DNA of 64,000 nucleotides from Clostridium sp. OF09-36 (lineage in GTDB: Bacteria > Bacillota > Clostridia > Lachnospirales > Lachnospiraceae). Below the pieces are notes generated by a model. It saw only the letters and a program-made list of their open reading frames with translations, was not told the origin of the DNA and made no database searches. Below, in pieces: positions 7,450 through 15,895 of this stretch (its first letter is position 1; the number at the start of each line of letters is the position of its first letter). Position numbers and translations under genes: made by a program. The DNA is taken from NCBI RefSeq assembly GCF_003481985.1, contig NZ_QUMD01000003.1, forward strand, positions 156,363 to 220,362, in the 5' to 3' direction.

Positions 7450-8829
7450 ATGGGCATTTTTCTGATTCTTCTGAGTATCGCAATTGTTATCCTGCTCGTA
7501 TTCAAAGGTGTCCCGGTTTTCTACTCCGCATTCATCGCATCTTTGTTCTGCCTGCTGACCGCAGCGCTGTTCACAGGTGCAGGAGTAGATGTAGGTGTTG
7601 GCAAGTATCTCTTACAGAGCATGACTGACACAGCCAATACATCTTATGTACAGGGCTTAGGTGGTTACTTCACCAGCAACTTCTGCATTTTCGTACTTGG
7701 TGCAATCTTCGGTAAGTTATTCGATAACTCCGGTGCAGCAGATGCGATCGCAGAGACTATCGTTGCAAAGCTTGGCGCAAAGGCTGTTATCCCGGCAATC
7801 ATCCTGGTTGGCTGGATCTTAACCTTCGGCGGCGTTTCCGTATTCGTTGCATTCTTTGCAATGTATCCGTTAATGTTATCCCTGTTCAAAGAGGCTGATA
7901 TCCCGAGAAGACTTCTGCCGCTGTTCTATTTCGCAGGCGCAGGTACTTCTTCAGGATGGATCCCAGGATCTCCGCAGGCACATAACCTGCTCCCGTCTAC
8001 TGCATTAGGTGTAGCACCGACTGCATGGCTGGTTCCTGGTGTATGTTTTGCAATCTTTGAGACTGCTCTTGTTGTAGTATTCGTATTCTGGTATACCGCA
8101 CGCTGCAAGAAAAACGGCGAGCATTTCGAGCTGACTGAGGCAGATAAAAAGGTTATGGAGGAGAAGGCTGCAAAGGATATCTCCAACAGACCGTCCTTCC
8201 TGTTAGCACTGGCTCCGATGCTGATCTTAATGATCGTCCTGAATGTAGTGAAATTAGCAGTTCCGCTGTCCCTGCTGGTTGGTATTCTGGCCGCTGTTAT
8301 CTTATTCTTCAAGAGCTTCGATCTTAAGAACTTCTGGAAGATGATGAGCGACGGTGCTATGGGTGGCGTATCCTCCCTGTTCAATACCGCAGCAATCGTA
8401 GGTTTTGGTTCCGTTGTAAAGATGGTTCCGGCTTACGCTACCCTGTGCGGCCTGCTGGTTGGCGCATTCAGCAACCCGATCGTTGCATCTGTTGTTACCG
8501 TAGGTGGTCTGGCAGGTGTTACCGGTTCTGGTACCGGTGGTATCGGTCTTGCAATGCCGGTTGTTATTGAAAACTTCATCGGCGATCTTGCAACCAACCC
8601 GAACCATGTAAACCTGGAAGCTCTGTCCCGTTGTACTTCTATCGCAGCTCTGACTCTGGATTCCCTTCCGCACTGCGGACTGGTCGTATCTGTACTGAGC
8701 TACACCGGAAACAGCCACAAGAGCTCTTACATGCCATGTGCAGTTGTATTCGTTCTTGCTCCGATCATCACAGTAATCCTGATGTTACTGTTCATTGTAG
8801 TAACCGGCCAGACTTATATCCCGGTATAA
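7450..8829 (+). CDS. GntP-family permease (copy 1)
   Basis: 459 residues with about 12 hydrophobic segments and the family blocks 'TFGGVSVFVAFFAMYPL' and 'SGTGGIGLAMPVV', plus 'LDSLPHCGLVVSVL' near the end. GntP proteins are proton symporters for gluconate and other hydroxy acids, including 3-hydroxybutyrate and glycerate in some bacteria. The position after a CoA-transferase and a hydratase favours a short hydroxy acid over a sugar acid (inference). It has its own promoter and one copy of the shared palindrome; a paralogue lies at 46783 with another copy of that palindrome. Confidence 0.88.
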   Translation: MGIFLILLSIAIVILLVFKGVPVFYSAFIASLFCLLTAALFTGAGVDVGVGKYLLQSMTDTANTSYVQGLGGYFTSNFCIFVLGAIFGKLFDNSGAADAIAETIVAKLGAKAVIPAIILVGWILTFGGVSVFVAFFAMYPLMLSLFKEADIPRRLLPLFYFAGAGTSSGWIPGSPQAHNLLPSTALGVAPTAWLVPGVCFAIFETALVVVFVFWYTARCKKNGEHFELTEADKKVMEEKAAKDISNRPSFLLALAPMLILMIVLNVVKLAVPLSLLVGILAAVILFFKSFDLKNFWKMMSDGAMGGVSSLFNTAAIVGFGSVVKMVPAYATLCGLLVGAFSNPIVASVVTVGGLAGVTGSGTGGIGLAMPVVIENFIGDLATNPNHVNLEALSRCTSIAALTLDSLPHCGLVVSVLSYTGNSHKSSYMPCAVVFVLAPIITVILMLLFIVVTGQTYIPV

Positions 8830-8901
8830 ACGCAATACAGATTCAAACAGGTTTGTGCGTATAAAAACAGTCTTATCTGAATAAAATGGTTGGCATAAAA
8901 G

Positions 8902-8946
8902 ACACCCTTTTGCGTACAGACAACGCAAAAGGGTGTTATGTCTTTT
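8902..8946 (+). terminator. Terminator after GntP permease
   Basis: ACACCCTTTTGCGT (8902-8915) pairs perfectly with ACGCAAAAGGGTGT (8923-8936); TATGTCTTTT follows. It lies ahead of the enoyl-CoA hydratase, which may be reached by read-through. Confidence 0.75.
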
Positions 8947-8993
8947 CTGGGTTTTTAAGTGAGGGCTTTATAAATTCGAAAGGAGATATGGAT

Positions 8994-9767
8994 ATGGAAT
9001 TAAAGTATATTTTACTGGAAAAAAAGGATGGGATCGCAACGATCACCTTTCACCGTCCAGAGGCACTGAATGCGTTAAACAGCGATGTACTGAATGACCT
9101 GAATGCTGCAGTAGACGATGTGGCCGCAGATGATGCGGTACGTGTTGTTGTCTTTACAGGCGAAGGAAAATCCTTTATTGCCGGTGCAGATCTCAAAGAG
9201 ATGGACGGCGATACCGCAATGGAAGCAATCCGTTATTCCCGCAAGGGTGCTGCTGTATTCCGTAAGATCGAGCTGATGGATAAGCCTACCATTGCTGCAG
9301 TCAATGGCTATGCGTTCGGCGGCGGCTTTGAGTTTGTACTTTGCACCGATATCCGTATTGCAAACAGCAAGGCAAAGCTCCGTCTGCCGGAGGTTACCCT
9401 TGGCATTACCCCTGGCTTTAATGGAAGCCAGCGTCTGCCGAAATGTGTTGGCATGAGCAAAGCAAAGGAGATCATCTTTACCGGAAAGATGCTGACCGCT
9501 GCAGATGCACTGGAGCTTGGCATTTTAAATAAGGTAACCGAGCCGGAGAATCTGATGGACGAGGTTTACGCAATGGCTAACCAGATCGCAGACAATTCTG
9601 CATCCGCGATCGCAATGGCAAAGGCTATGATCAATGTCGGCGCTGATATGGACATTGATATCGGCAAGAATATCGAGCTGGGCTACATGGCAGCATGCTT
9701 TGGCACGCCGGACCAGATCGAAGGATTTACTGCATTTAAGGAAAAGAGAGCAGCAAAGTTCCGCTAA
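8994..9767 (+). CDS. Enoyl-CoA hydratase (crotonase family)
   Basis: 257 residues. AAAGGAG lies 8 bases ahead of the ATG at 8994; the ATG at 8988 is too close to it, and the frame upstream is not needed. The oxyanion-hole segment is 'GEGKSFIAGADLKEM'. Both catalytic glutamates of true hydratases are present, in 'GYAFGGGFEFVLCTDI' and 'RLPEVTLGITPG'. It should hydrate trans-2-enoyl-CoA to (S)-3-hydroxyacyl-CoA, the opposite stereochemistry to the MaoC enzyme upstream; with that enzyme it could interconvert 3-hydroxyacyl-CoA epimers. A crotonobetainyl-CoA hydratase (CaiD-like) role is an alternative given the CaiB, CaiC and CaiA relatives further on. Confidence 0.88.
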   Translation: MELKYILLEKKDGIATITFHRPEALNALNSDVLNDLNAAVDDVAADDAVRVVVFTGEGKSFIAGADLKEMDGDTAMEAIRYSRKGAAVFRKIELMDKPTIAAVNGYAFGGGFEFVLCTDIRIANSKAKLRLPEVTLGITPGFNGSQRLPKCVGMSKAKEIIFTGKMLTAADALELGILNKVTEPENLMDEVYAMANQIADNSASAIAMAKAMINVGADMDIDIGKNIELGYMAACFGTPDQIEGFTAFKEKRAAKFR

Positions 9768-9793
9768 ATAATTGCATGATCATGATAAGATGA

Positions 9794-9840
9794 CAGGCCG
9801 TGGAAGTTGCCGAAAGGCAGCTCCCACGGCCTGTTATTTT
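9794..9840 (+). terminator. Long GAAA-loop terminator hairpin
   Basis: A 17-base stem starting AGGCCGTGG, with a GAAA tetraloop at 9812-9815 and one mismatch, followed by GTTATTTT. It is nearly the same hairpin as the one at 45764. Confidence 0.85.
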
Positions 9841-9969
9841 GTCAAAATGTGACAAAAGCGAAAAGAATAGCAAAATACCTTGCAGATTTGCGTATCCAGC
9901 ATTATAATATACTGTATACAATGTAACGAATAAATACAATCAGCAAAAGAACCTAAATGGAGAAAAGCA

Positions 9970-10887
9970 ATGATAAAGCATTTAAGTCTCAAGGCGTATG
10001 GCAAGATCAATCTGGGTCTTGATGTACTGCGCAGACGGGAAGATGGCTACCATGATGTGCGTATGATCATGCAGACAGTCGGTATCTTTGACCGGGTAGA
10101 TCTGGTCTGGAAGGAAGAGCCGGGAATCCAGGTTGAAACAAATCTCTATTATCTGCCGGTAAATGAAAATAATCTGGTTTATAAGGCGGCAAAGCTTTTG
10201 ATGGATGAGTTTCAGGTCCAGGATGGCCTGCTGATCCGGCTGAAAAAATTTATTCCGGTGGCAGCCGGAATGGCGGGCGGCAGCAGCGATGCGGCAGCAG
10301 TATTGTTTGGCGTAAATAAAATGTTCCGTCTGGGGCTGACTACAGAGCAGCTTATGGAGCGCGGCGTAAAGATCGGCGCAGATGTACCTTATTGTATTTT
10401 GCGCGGAACTGCCCTGTCGGAAGGAATTGGCGAGGTGCTGACGAAGCTTCCGCCGGTTCCGCAGTGCCAGGTGCTGGTGGCAAAGCCAGGGATCAATGTT
10501 TCCACGAAATTTGTATACGAAAATCTGCATGCCAATGACCTGAGCCCGGATGCCCACCCGGATATCGATGGAATGATCCAGGCAATCAGGGATCAGGATT
10601 TCATGGGGATTGCCGGAAGACTGGGCAATGTTCTGGAAACGGTTACCATAAAGGAATACCCTGTGATTCAGGAAATTAAAGATAAAATGCTGGAATATGG
10701 TGCGATCGGTTCCTTGATGAGCGGAAGCGGCCCGACTGTATTCGGGTTATTCACAAACCCGAAGGCTGCACAGGAGGCCTATGAGGAGCTGCGCTTCGGG
10801 AAATCCGCAGAGCTGGCAAAACAGGTATATTTGACGAATTTTTACAATCAGAAGGAGAGAAATCATGGAAAACAAGCTGAAGGTTAA
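9970..10887 (+). CDS. ispE: 4-diphosphocytidyl-2-C-methyl-D-erythritol kinase
   Basis: 305 residues of GHMP kinase fold. The substrate segment 'KAYGKINLGLDVLRRREDGY' is at the N-terminus, the ATP loop 'PVAAGMAGGSSDAAAVL' near residue 95-110, and the third motif 'GSLMSGSGPTVFGLF' in the C-terminal third. It phosphorylates CDP-methylerythritol in the non-mevalonate isoprenoid pathway in the cytoplasm. The 3' end overlaps the start of the GntR gene by 23 bases, so the two are translationally linked, an order I recall from other Clostridia. Confidence 0.95.
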   Translation: MIKHLSLKAYGKINLGLDVLRRREDGYHDVRMIMQTVGIFDRVDLVWKEEPGIQVETNLYYLPVNENNLVYKAAKLLMDEFQVQDGLLIRLKKFIPVAAGMAGGSSDAAAVLFGVNKMFRLGLTTEQLMERGVKIGADVPYCILRGTALSEGIGEVLTKLPPVPQCQVLVAKPGINVSTKFVYENLHANDLSPDAHPDIDGMIQAIRDQDFMGIAGRLGNVLETVTIKEYPVIQEIKDKMLEYGAIGSLMSGSGPTVFGLFTNPKAAQEAYEELRFGKSAELAKQVYLTNFYNQKERNHGKQAEG

Positions 10888-11539
10888 TATGAATGAATAT
10901 CTGCCGCTGCGAGACGTGGTGTTTAATACCCTGCGTCAGGCAATCTTAAAGGGAGAGCTGGAGCCGGGCGAGCGTCTGATGGAAATTCAGCTTGCAGACC
11001 GTCTGGGTGTCAGCCGTACCCCGATCCGTGAAGCGATCCGCAAGCTGGAGCTGGAGGGACTGGTCCTCATGATCCCGCGTAAGGGTGCTGAGGTTGCAAA
11101 AATCTCCGAAAAGAGCCTGCGTGATGTGCTGGAGGTCCGCCGTTCCTTAGAAGAGCTTGCGATCGAGCTGGCATGCCAGCGTATGACGGAAGAGGACATC
11201 AAAGAGCTGGAGGAGGCACAGGAGGCATTCCGCAATGCTATCCAGAGTGCAGATGCCATGACCATCGCAGAGACCGACGAGCATTACCATGACATCATTT
11301 ACAATGGAACCGGCAACAACCGCCTGGTCCAGATCCTGAATAACCTGCGTGAACAGATGTACCGTTACCGCCTGGAGTACATCAAGGATGCAGATAAGCG
11401 TCAGATCCTGGTAGTCGAGCACGATTATATCTTAAAAGCGATCCGTTCCAGACACGTGGCAGAGGCAAAGAAAGCCATCCGTGAGCATATTGATAACCAG
11501 GAGATCACGGTATCTAAGAATATCAAAGAGCAGCAGTAA
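10865..11539 (+). CDS. GntR-family regulator (FadR/FCD type), linked to ispE
   Basis: 224 residues. The N-terminal winged helix has 'RLMEIQLADRLGVSRTPIRE' followed by 'LELEGLVLMIPRKGAEV'. The C-terminal domain is an all-helical FCD ligand domain with the metal-binding Asp/His pattern ('ETDEHYHDIIYNGTGN' and later 'IREHIDN'). FCD ligands are usually short organic acids. Its start lies within the end of ispE. It is one of three FCD regulators here, and which of them binds the shared palindrome is unknown. Confidence 0.9.
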   Translation: MENKLKVNMNEYLPLRDVVFNTLRQAILKGELEPGERLMEIQLADRLGVSRTPIREAIRKLELEGLVLMIPRKGAEVAKISEKSLRDVLEVRRSLEELAIELACQRMTEEDIKELEEAQEAFRNAIQSADAMTIAETDEHYHDIIYNGTGNNRLVQILNNLREQMYRYRLEYIKDADKRQILVVEHDYILKAIRSRHVAEAKKAIREHIDNQEITVSKNIKEQQ

Positions 11540-11599
11540 ACAAATCTGTGCCGCCCGCCGTTTAAGCGTGGCGGCATATTTTAAAAATGAGGTAAACGA

Positions 11600-13516
11600 G
11601 TGGGAAAGATAGCACTTCTGGTGTCCAGGGAGGAGATGATCCACCAGGCCCATAACATTTTGCAGGAGAAGAAATTTGAAATCCAGGAAATGCGGGTGAT
11701 CCATACGGAGGATACCGTTATGGAGGCCCGGCGGTCTATTGCGGACGGGGCAACGATCATCATTGCCCGCGGGTTGCAGGCTTCCATCATCAAACAGTAT
11801 ACAGATATCCCGGTCGTTGAGATCGTCCTGACGGCGCAGGAGATGGCGCTTCTGGTCATGCGTGCCAAGCAGATCGCTGGAAAGGAAAAGCCGGTCGTGG
11901 CCGTGGTCGGGTTCCGGAATATGTTCTGTGATATGTCTTACTTTGATGAGCTTTATAATATTGAACTGAAAACGTATTTTGCGGATCAGGGAGCGGAGCT
12001 TCCGGTTGCGGTGCGCAGGGCAATTTTAGATGGCGCTGATGTTGTGATCGGCGGAGACACGGCGGTTTCCATCGCAACAGAGGCCGGGGTACCGTCTCTG
12101 TTCCTTTCCATGACGGAGGATTCCATGCGGCAGGCATTTTCTACAGCAGAAAACATGGAATATGCCATGAATGTGGAAAAGAAAACTGCAGCACAGCTGG
12201 AGACCCTGCTGGATTATTCCTACAGCGGAGTTATCCGTCTGGATGGAAATGGCATCATCACTGCGGTAAACCCGCTGATGGAAGATATGATCGGCAAAAC
12301 GGAAAGCGAGTTAAAGGGCCAGGATATCCGGAAAGCAGCGCCTATGATCGGCAAAGAGGCGTGGAACCGGGTCTTCCAGGAGGGAGAGGATTATTCCCTG
12401 TTCTTTGAGTGGAACCAGACTCCGATCTTTGCAGTGCTGGCTCCGGTCTTATACGAATCCCGCGTGGACGGCGCCATTGCCACCTGCCATAAAATGAAGA
12501 AAAAGACCGTGACACCTGACCGGTCTCGGATGATCCGGAAAGAGAAAAGTGAAAGGGCACTTCCCCCACTGGTACAGTTTGAAGATATCCTCCAGAAATC
12601 AAAGGCTATGCAGGAATGTATCCGCAAGGCAAACCTGTATGCGCTTTCCGAGCACCCGGTGGTACTCATCGGAGAGCCCGGGACGGAAAAACGCATGCTG
12701 GCAGAAAGTATCCACAACAGCAGTATCCGCGCACAGGGGCCATTTCTCGATGTGCCGTGTGAGGGACTTTCCGGGGAGGAGCAGAAGAACATGATCTTCG
12801 GAAACCGCGGCGCGGTGCTTCAGGTACAGGGCGGGACACTTTTACTGCGTGATGTGGAAGAGCTGACGGCGGCCAACCAGTACCGGCTTTACCAGCTGAT
12901 CCGTTTTAGGGTCTGCCACGGTGCAGATATTGGAAGCCTGCGGAAGGTGGATGTGCGGGTTATGGTGACGATCGGCTGCCCGCTTTCTGAATTGATGGCA
13001 GAGGGCAAGATCAGCCCGGATCTTTACTATCTTTTATCAGGACTGGAACTGTTTGTCCCGCCGCTTCGCGAACGCAGGGAGGATCTTTTCGATAAAATCG
13101 AAGACACGATCCATGACTGCTGTGAGCATTATTCTAGATATCATGTCCTGACGAAGGGAGCCATGGAGGTGCTTCTGGATTATCCGTGGAAAGGAAACCT
13201 GTTCCAGATTGAGAGCTTTTGCGAGCGTCTGATCCTGATGGCCGGAAAACGTTCCATTGATGAGATTGCAGTACGCAGGCTTTTAGAGGAGCTGTATCCG
13301 GAGCAGGCGATGGGAGACGATTTCAAGAAGGAGCAGGAAAAGACCGCAGAAAAGGGGAAAGCACTGGCGCGGGAGTGGGATACCCTGCCAGATGAGGCAC
13401 AGAGGATCCTGCAGCTTTTGCATAAATTCAGCGGGAACCGGGAGAAGACAGCCAGGGAGCTTGGAGTCAGCAAGGCAACGCTCTGGCGCCATATGAAAAA
13501 GTATGATATCACCTGA
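11600..13516 (+). CDS. PrpR-like regulator with degenerate sigma-54 activator domain
   Basis: 638 residues starting at a GTG. Residues 1-180 form a PrpR N-terminal sensory domain ('IARGLQASIIKQYTDIPVVE'), followed by a PAS domain (about 205-300), a central AAA region, and a Fis-like helix-turn-helix ('NREKTARELGVSKATLWRHM'). The AAA core is broken: Walker A reads 'GEPGTEKR' instead of GESGTGKE, Walker B 'GGTLLLRDVEEL' instead of GGTLFLDEIGEL, and the GAFTGA loop is absent ('FGNRGAVLQVQGG'). It probably binds DNA and senses a ligand but cannot activate sigma-54, in the manner of TyrR-like regulators. It lies just ahead of the garR operon, its likely target. Confidence 0.82.
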   Translation: MGKIALLVSREEMIHQAHNILQEKKFEIQEMRVIHTEDTVMEARRSIADGATIIIARGLQASIIKQYTDIPVVEIVLTAQEMALLVMRAKQIAGKEKPVVAVVGFRNMFCDMSYFDELYNIELKTYFADQGAELPVAVRRAILDGADVVIGGDTAVSIATEAGVPSLFLSMTEDSMRQAFSTAENMEYAMNVEKKTAAQLETLLDYSYSGVIRLDGNGIITAVNPLMEDMIGKTESELKGQDIRKAAPMIGKEAWNRVFQEGEDYSLFFEWNQTPIFAVLAPVLYESRVDGAIATCHKMKKKTVTPDRSRMIRKEKSERALPPLVQFEDILQKSKAMQECIRKANLYALSEHPVVLIGEPGTEKRMLAESIHNSSIRAQGPFLDVPCEGLSGEEQKNMIFGNRGAVLQVQGGTLLLRDVEELTAANQYRLYQLIRFRVCHGADIGSLRKVDVRVMVTIGCPLSELMAEGKISPDLYYLLSGLELFVPPLRERREDLFDKIEDTIHDCCEHYSRYHVLTKGAMEVLLDYPWKGNLFQIESFCERLILMAGKRSIDEIAVRRLLEELYPEQAMGDDFKKEQEKTAEKGKALAREWDTLPDEAQRILQLLHKFSGNREKTARELGVSKATLWRHMKKYDIT

Positions 13517-13725
13517 TCCTGTGATTATGCCGTGAAAAAAATAAACTGCGGAGATAACGGGAAAAGAAATCAAGAACGGGGAAAATAATGCCCCCAATAA
13601 CCGGATATTGAGAAAATGACATGCGGGTGCAATGAAAATAAAACGAAATGAAATAAATATGAAATAAAAATGCAAAAATATCACATTTGCTTCATTTTTT
13701 GATCTGGATTTGGATATTCTGCCTA

Positions 13726-13754
13726 TTGTTTGGCGGAACCGGTTTGATTATAAT
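13726..13754 (+). promoter_or_regulatory. Sigma-A promoter of the garR operon
   Basis: TTGTTT (13726-13731), 17-base spacer, TATAAT (13749-13754). The leader that follows has CTGACAG and CTGTCAG arms near 13768-13801. Nothing else is evident in the 337-base gap from 13517. Confidence 0.72.
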
Positions 13755-13853
13755 TCAGACATAAGCTGACAGAAAGAAATGCGAAAGCACGAATCCTGTC
13801 AGGGAAACCAAATGATGTTTTACTTTTTTATTTAAGAAAGAGAGGAATTCAAA

Positions 13854-14738
13854 ATGAAAATTGGATTTATCGGATTAGGTATCATGGGAAGACCGATGGC
13901 AAAGAACCTGGTTAAAGCAGGTCACGAGCTGGTTGTTTTCGATTTCAATAAAGATGCAGTAGCAGACCTGGTATCCTGCGGCGCAACCGCAGCAGAGAGC
14001 AACAAGGACCTGGCAGCTCAGGTTGACGTTGTTATCACCATGGTTCCGAACTCCCCGCACGTAAGAGCAGCAGTTCTGGGCGAGAACGGTGTTGTTGAGG
14101 GTGCAAAAGAGGGTCTTGTTGTAATCGATATGAGCTCCATCGACCCAACCGAGAGCAAGGCAATCGGCGCTGAGCTGGCTAAGCACGGCATCGATATGCT
14201 GGACTGCCCGGTATCCGGTGGCGAGCCGAAAGCAATCGACGGTACCCTTTCCGTTATGTGCGGCGGTAAGAAAGAGCTGTTCGACAAGTACTATGACATG
14301 CTGATGGTTATGGCTGGTTCTGTAGTTTACGTTGGTGACCTTGGTTCCGGTAACGTAGCTAAGCTGGCTAACCAGATGGTAGTAGCTATCAACATCGCAG
14401 CTGTAGCTGAGGCTCTGACCTTCGCTAAGAAAGCTGGCACCGATCCTGAGTTAGTATACCAGGCAATCCGCGGTGGTCTGGCTGGATCTACCGTTATGGA
14501 TGCTAAGGCTCCGATGATGTTAGCTGGCAACTACAAGCCGGGCTTCCGTATCGAGCTTCACATCAAAGACCTGAACAATGCTCTGAACGCAGCTCATGCA
14601 ATCAGCTCTCCGGCTCCGTTAACCGCTGAGATGATGGAGATCATGCAGTTCTTAAGATCTGAGGGATGCGACAAAGACGATCACTCCAGCATCGTTAAGT
14701 ACTACGAGAAGATTTCTGGTACCAGCATCGTTAAATAA
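13854..14738 (+). CDS. garR: 2-hydroxy-3-oxopropionate (tartronate semialdehyde) reductase
   Basis: 294 residues of the 3-hydroxyisobutyrate dehydrogenase family. The NAD(P) Rossmann motif 'GFIGLGIMGRPMAKNL' is at the N-terminus, the substrate loop 'DCPVSGGEPKAIDGTLS' near 120, and the catalytic Lys in 'GNVAKLANQMVVA'. It reduces tartronate semialdehyde to D-glycerate. The next genes, an aldolase of the DapA family and a glycerate kinase, supply and use these compounds. Codon use is strongly biased to a small set (GCT, GTT, CTG, AAG), suggesting high expression. Confidence 0.88.
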   Translation: MKIGFIGLGIMGRPMAKNLVKAGHELVVFDFNKDAVADLVSCGATAAESNKDLAAQVDVVITMVPNSPHVRAAVLGENGVVEGAKEGLVVIDMSSIDPTESKAIGAELAKHGIDMLDCPVSGGEPKAIDGTLSVMCGGKKELFDKYYDMLMVMAGSVVYVGDLGSGNVAKLANQMVVAINIAAVAEALTFAKKAGTDPELVYQAIRGGLAGSTVMDAKAPMMLAGNYKPGFRIELHIKDLNNALNAAHAISSPAPLTAEMMEIMQFLRSEGCDKDDHSSIVKYYEKISGTSIVK

Positions 14739-14849
14739 TAAGCGTTACCAGATAAAATAATTTAAGAAAAGTCATCATGCACTGCTGCTTACGGGTCCGT
14801 GGGCAGCAGTGTGTCAGATAAGGCGTCATGTGCGCTGGAAGGAGATAGT

Positions 14850-15749
14850 ATGAATACAGATTTTATTAAGGGCGTAGTTGTCCCGATGATCACCCCGATC
14901 GACAAAGATGAGCTGATCGACGAAGCTGCAATCCGCAGCCAGGTTGATTATGTAATCGATGGCGGCGTAAGCGGCATCCTGTTATTCGGCAGCAACGGTG
15001 AGTTCTATGTAGTAGAAGAAGATGAGATGGAGAGAGGCTTAAAGATCGTTGTAGATCAGGCAGCTGGACGTGTTCCGGTATACTTCGGTATCGGCGCTAT
15101 CAGCACCAAAAAGTGCATCCGTCTTGCAAAGATGGCAGTAGCAAACGGCGCAGCAAGCGTATCTGTTCTGCAGCCGATGTTCTTAAAGCCAACTGAGACC
15201 GAGCTGTTTACTCACTTCAAAGCAATCGCAGACGCTGTTCCGGAGACTCCGGTACTGCTTTACAACAACCCGGGACGTGTAGGCTACACCCTGTCTGCAA
15301 ACCTGGTTGAGAGACTGGCTCATGAGGTTCCGAACATCGTAGGTATGAAAGATACCAGTGGTGATATCACCCAGACTTCTGAGTTCATCCGCAGAAACAG
15401 AGACGTAAACTTCAAGGTATTCGGCGGAAAAGACACCCTGCTTTATGCTTCCATGTGCCACGGCGCAGTAGGTGGTGTATGTACCGCAGCAAACTTCATG
15501 CCGGAGCTGATTACTGATGTATACAACAAGTATGTTGCAGGCGATCTTCAGGGCTCCCTTGAGGCTCAGTTCAAATTAAATCCGGTACGTCTGTCCATGG
15601 ACGGCGCAAGCTTCCCGGTAGCAGCAAAGGATATGGCTAACTTACGCGGCCGTAACGTAGGCCTTCCGTACACCCCGAACCTGGCTACTCCGGAGGGTCC
15701 GGTATTAGACAAGATCAAAGCTGAGATGACCAAGGCTGGTCTGCTTTAA
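14850..15749 (+). CDS. DapA-family aldolase, probably sugar-acid lyase
   Basis: 299 residues; the start at 14850 follows AAGGAGATAGT. It is a (beta/alpha)8 aldolase of the dihydrodipicolinate synthase/N-acetylneuraminate lyase family: the Schiff-base lysine is in 'GMKDTSGDI' and the proton-relay tyrosine in 'LLYNNPGRVGY'. Placed between tartronate semialdehyde reductase and glycerate kinase, it more likely splits a 2-keto-3-deoxy sugar acid (for example 5-keto-4-deoxyglucarate to pyruvate and tartronate semialdehyde) than makes dihydrodipicolinate. That substrate is inferred from neighbours only. Expression-biased codons as in garR. Confidence 0.8.
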   Translation: MNTDFIKGVVVPMITPIDKDELIDEAAIRSQVDYVIDGGVSGILLFGSNGEFYVVEEDEMERGLKIVVDQAAGRVPVYFGIGAISTKKCIRLAKMAVANGAASVSVLQPMFLKPTETELFTHFKAIADAVPETPVLLYNNPGRVGYTLSANLVERLAHEVPNIVGMKDTSGDITQTSEFIRRNRDVNFKVFGGKDTLLYASMCHGAVGGVCTAANFMPELITDVYNKYVAGDLQGSLEAQFKLNPVRLSMDGASFPVAAKDMANLRGRNVGLPYTPNLATPEGPVLDKIKAEMTKAGLL

Positions 15750-15789
15750 TCGTTTCGTTTAACTGAATAGAAACTACGGCATTGATGAT

Positions 15790-15826
15790 GGACCGGCGAT
15801 TCTTCTTGGATGCCGGTCCGTTTTTT
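15790..15826 (+). terminator. Terminator after the aldolase
   Basis: GGACCGGC (15790-15797) pairs with GCCGGTCC (15812-15819), followed by GTTTTTT. Confidence 0.82.
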
Positions 15827-15895
15827 CATTGTCTGTCATGCTGCGAAGACGCTGATGGTGTGTTCGCTGATTTCACTTATGTATAAGGAGGATTT

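Noticed and set aside
8890..8914. Second sigma-54 promoter (TTGGCATAAAAGACACCCTT...)
   Set aside because: The GG and GC elements are too far apart; the sequence belongs to the GntP terminator hairpin.
9911..9930. Sixth copy of the shared palindrome near ACTGTATACAATG before ispE
   Set aside because: Only the TGTATACA core matches; the outer bases that define the other five sites differ.
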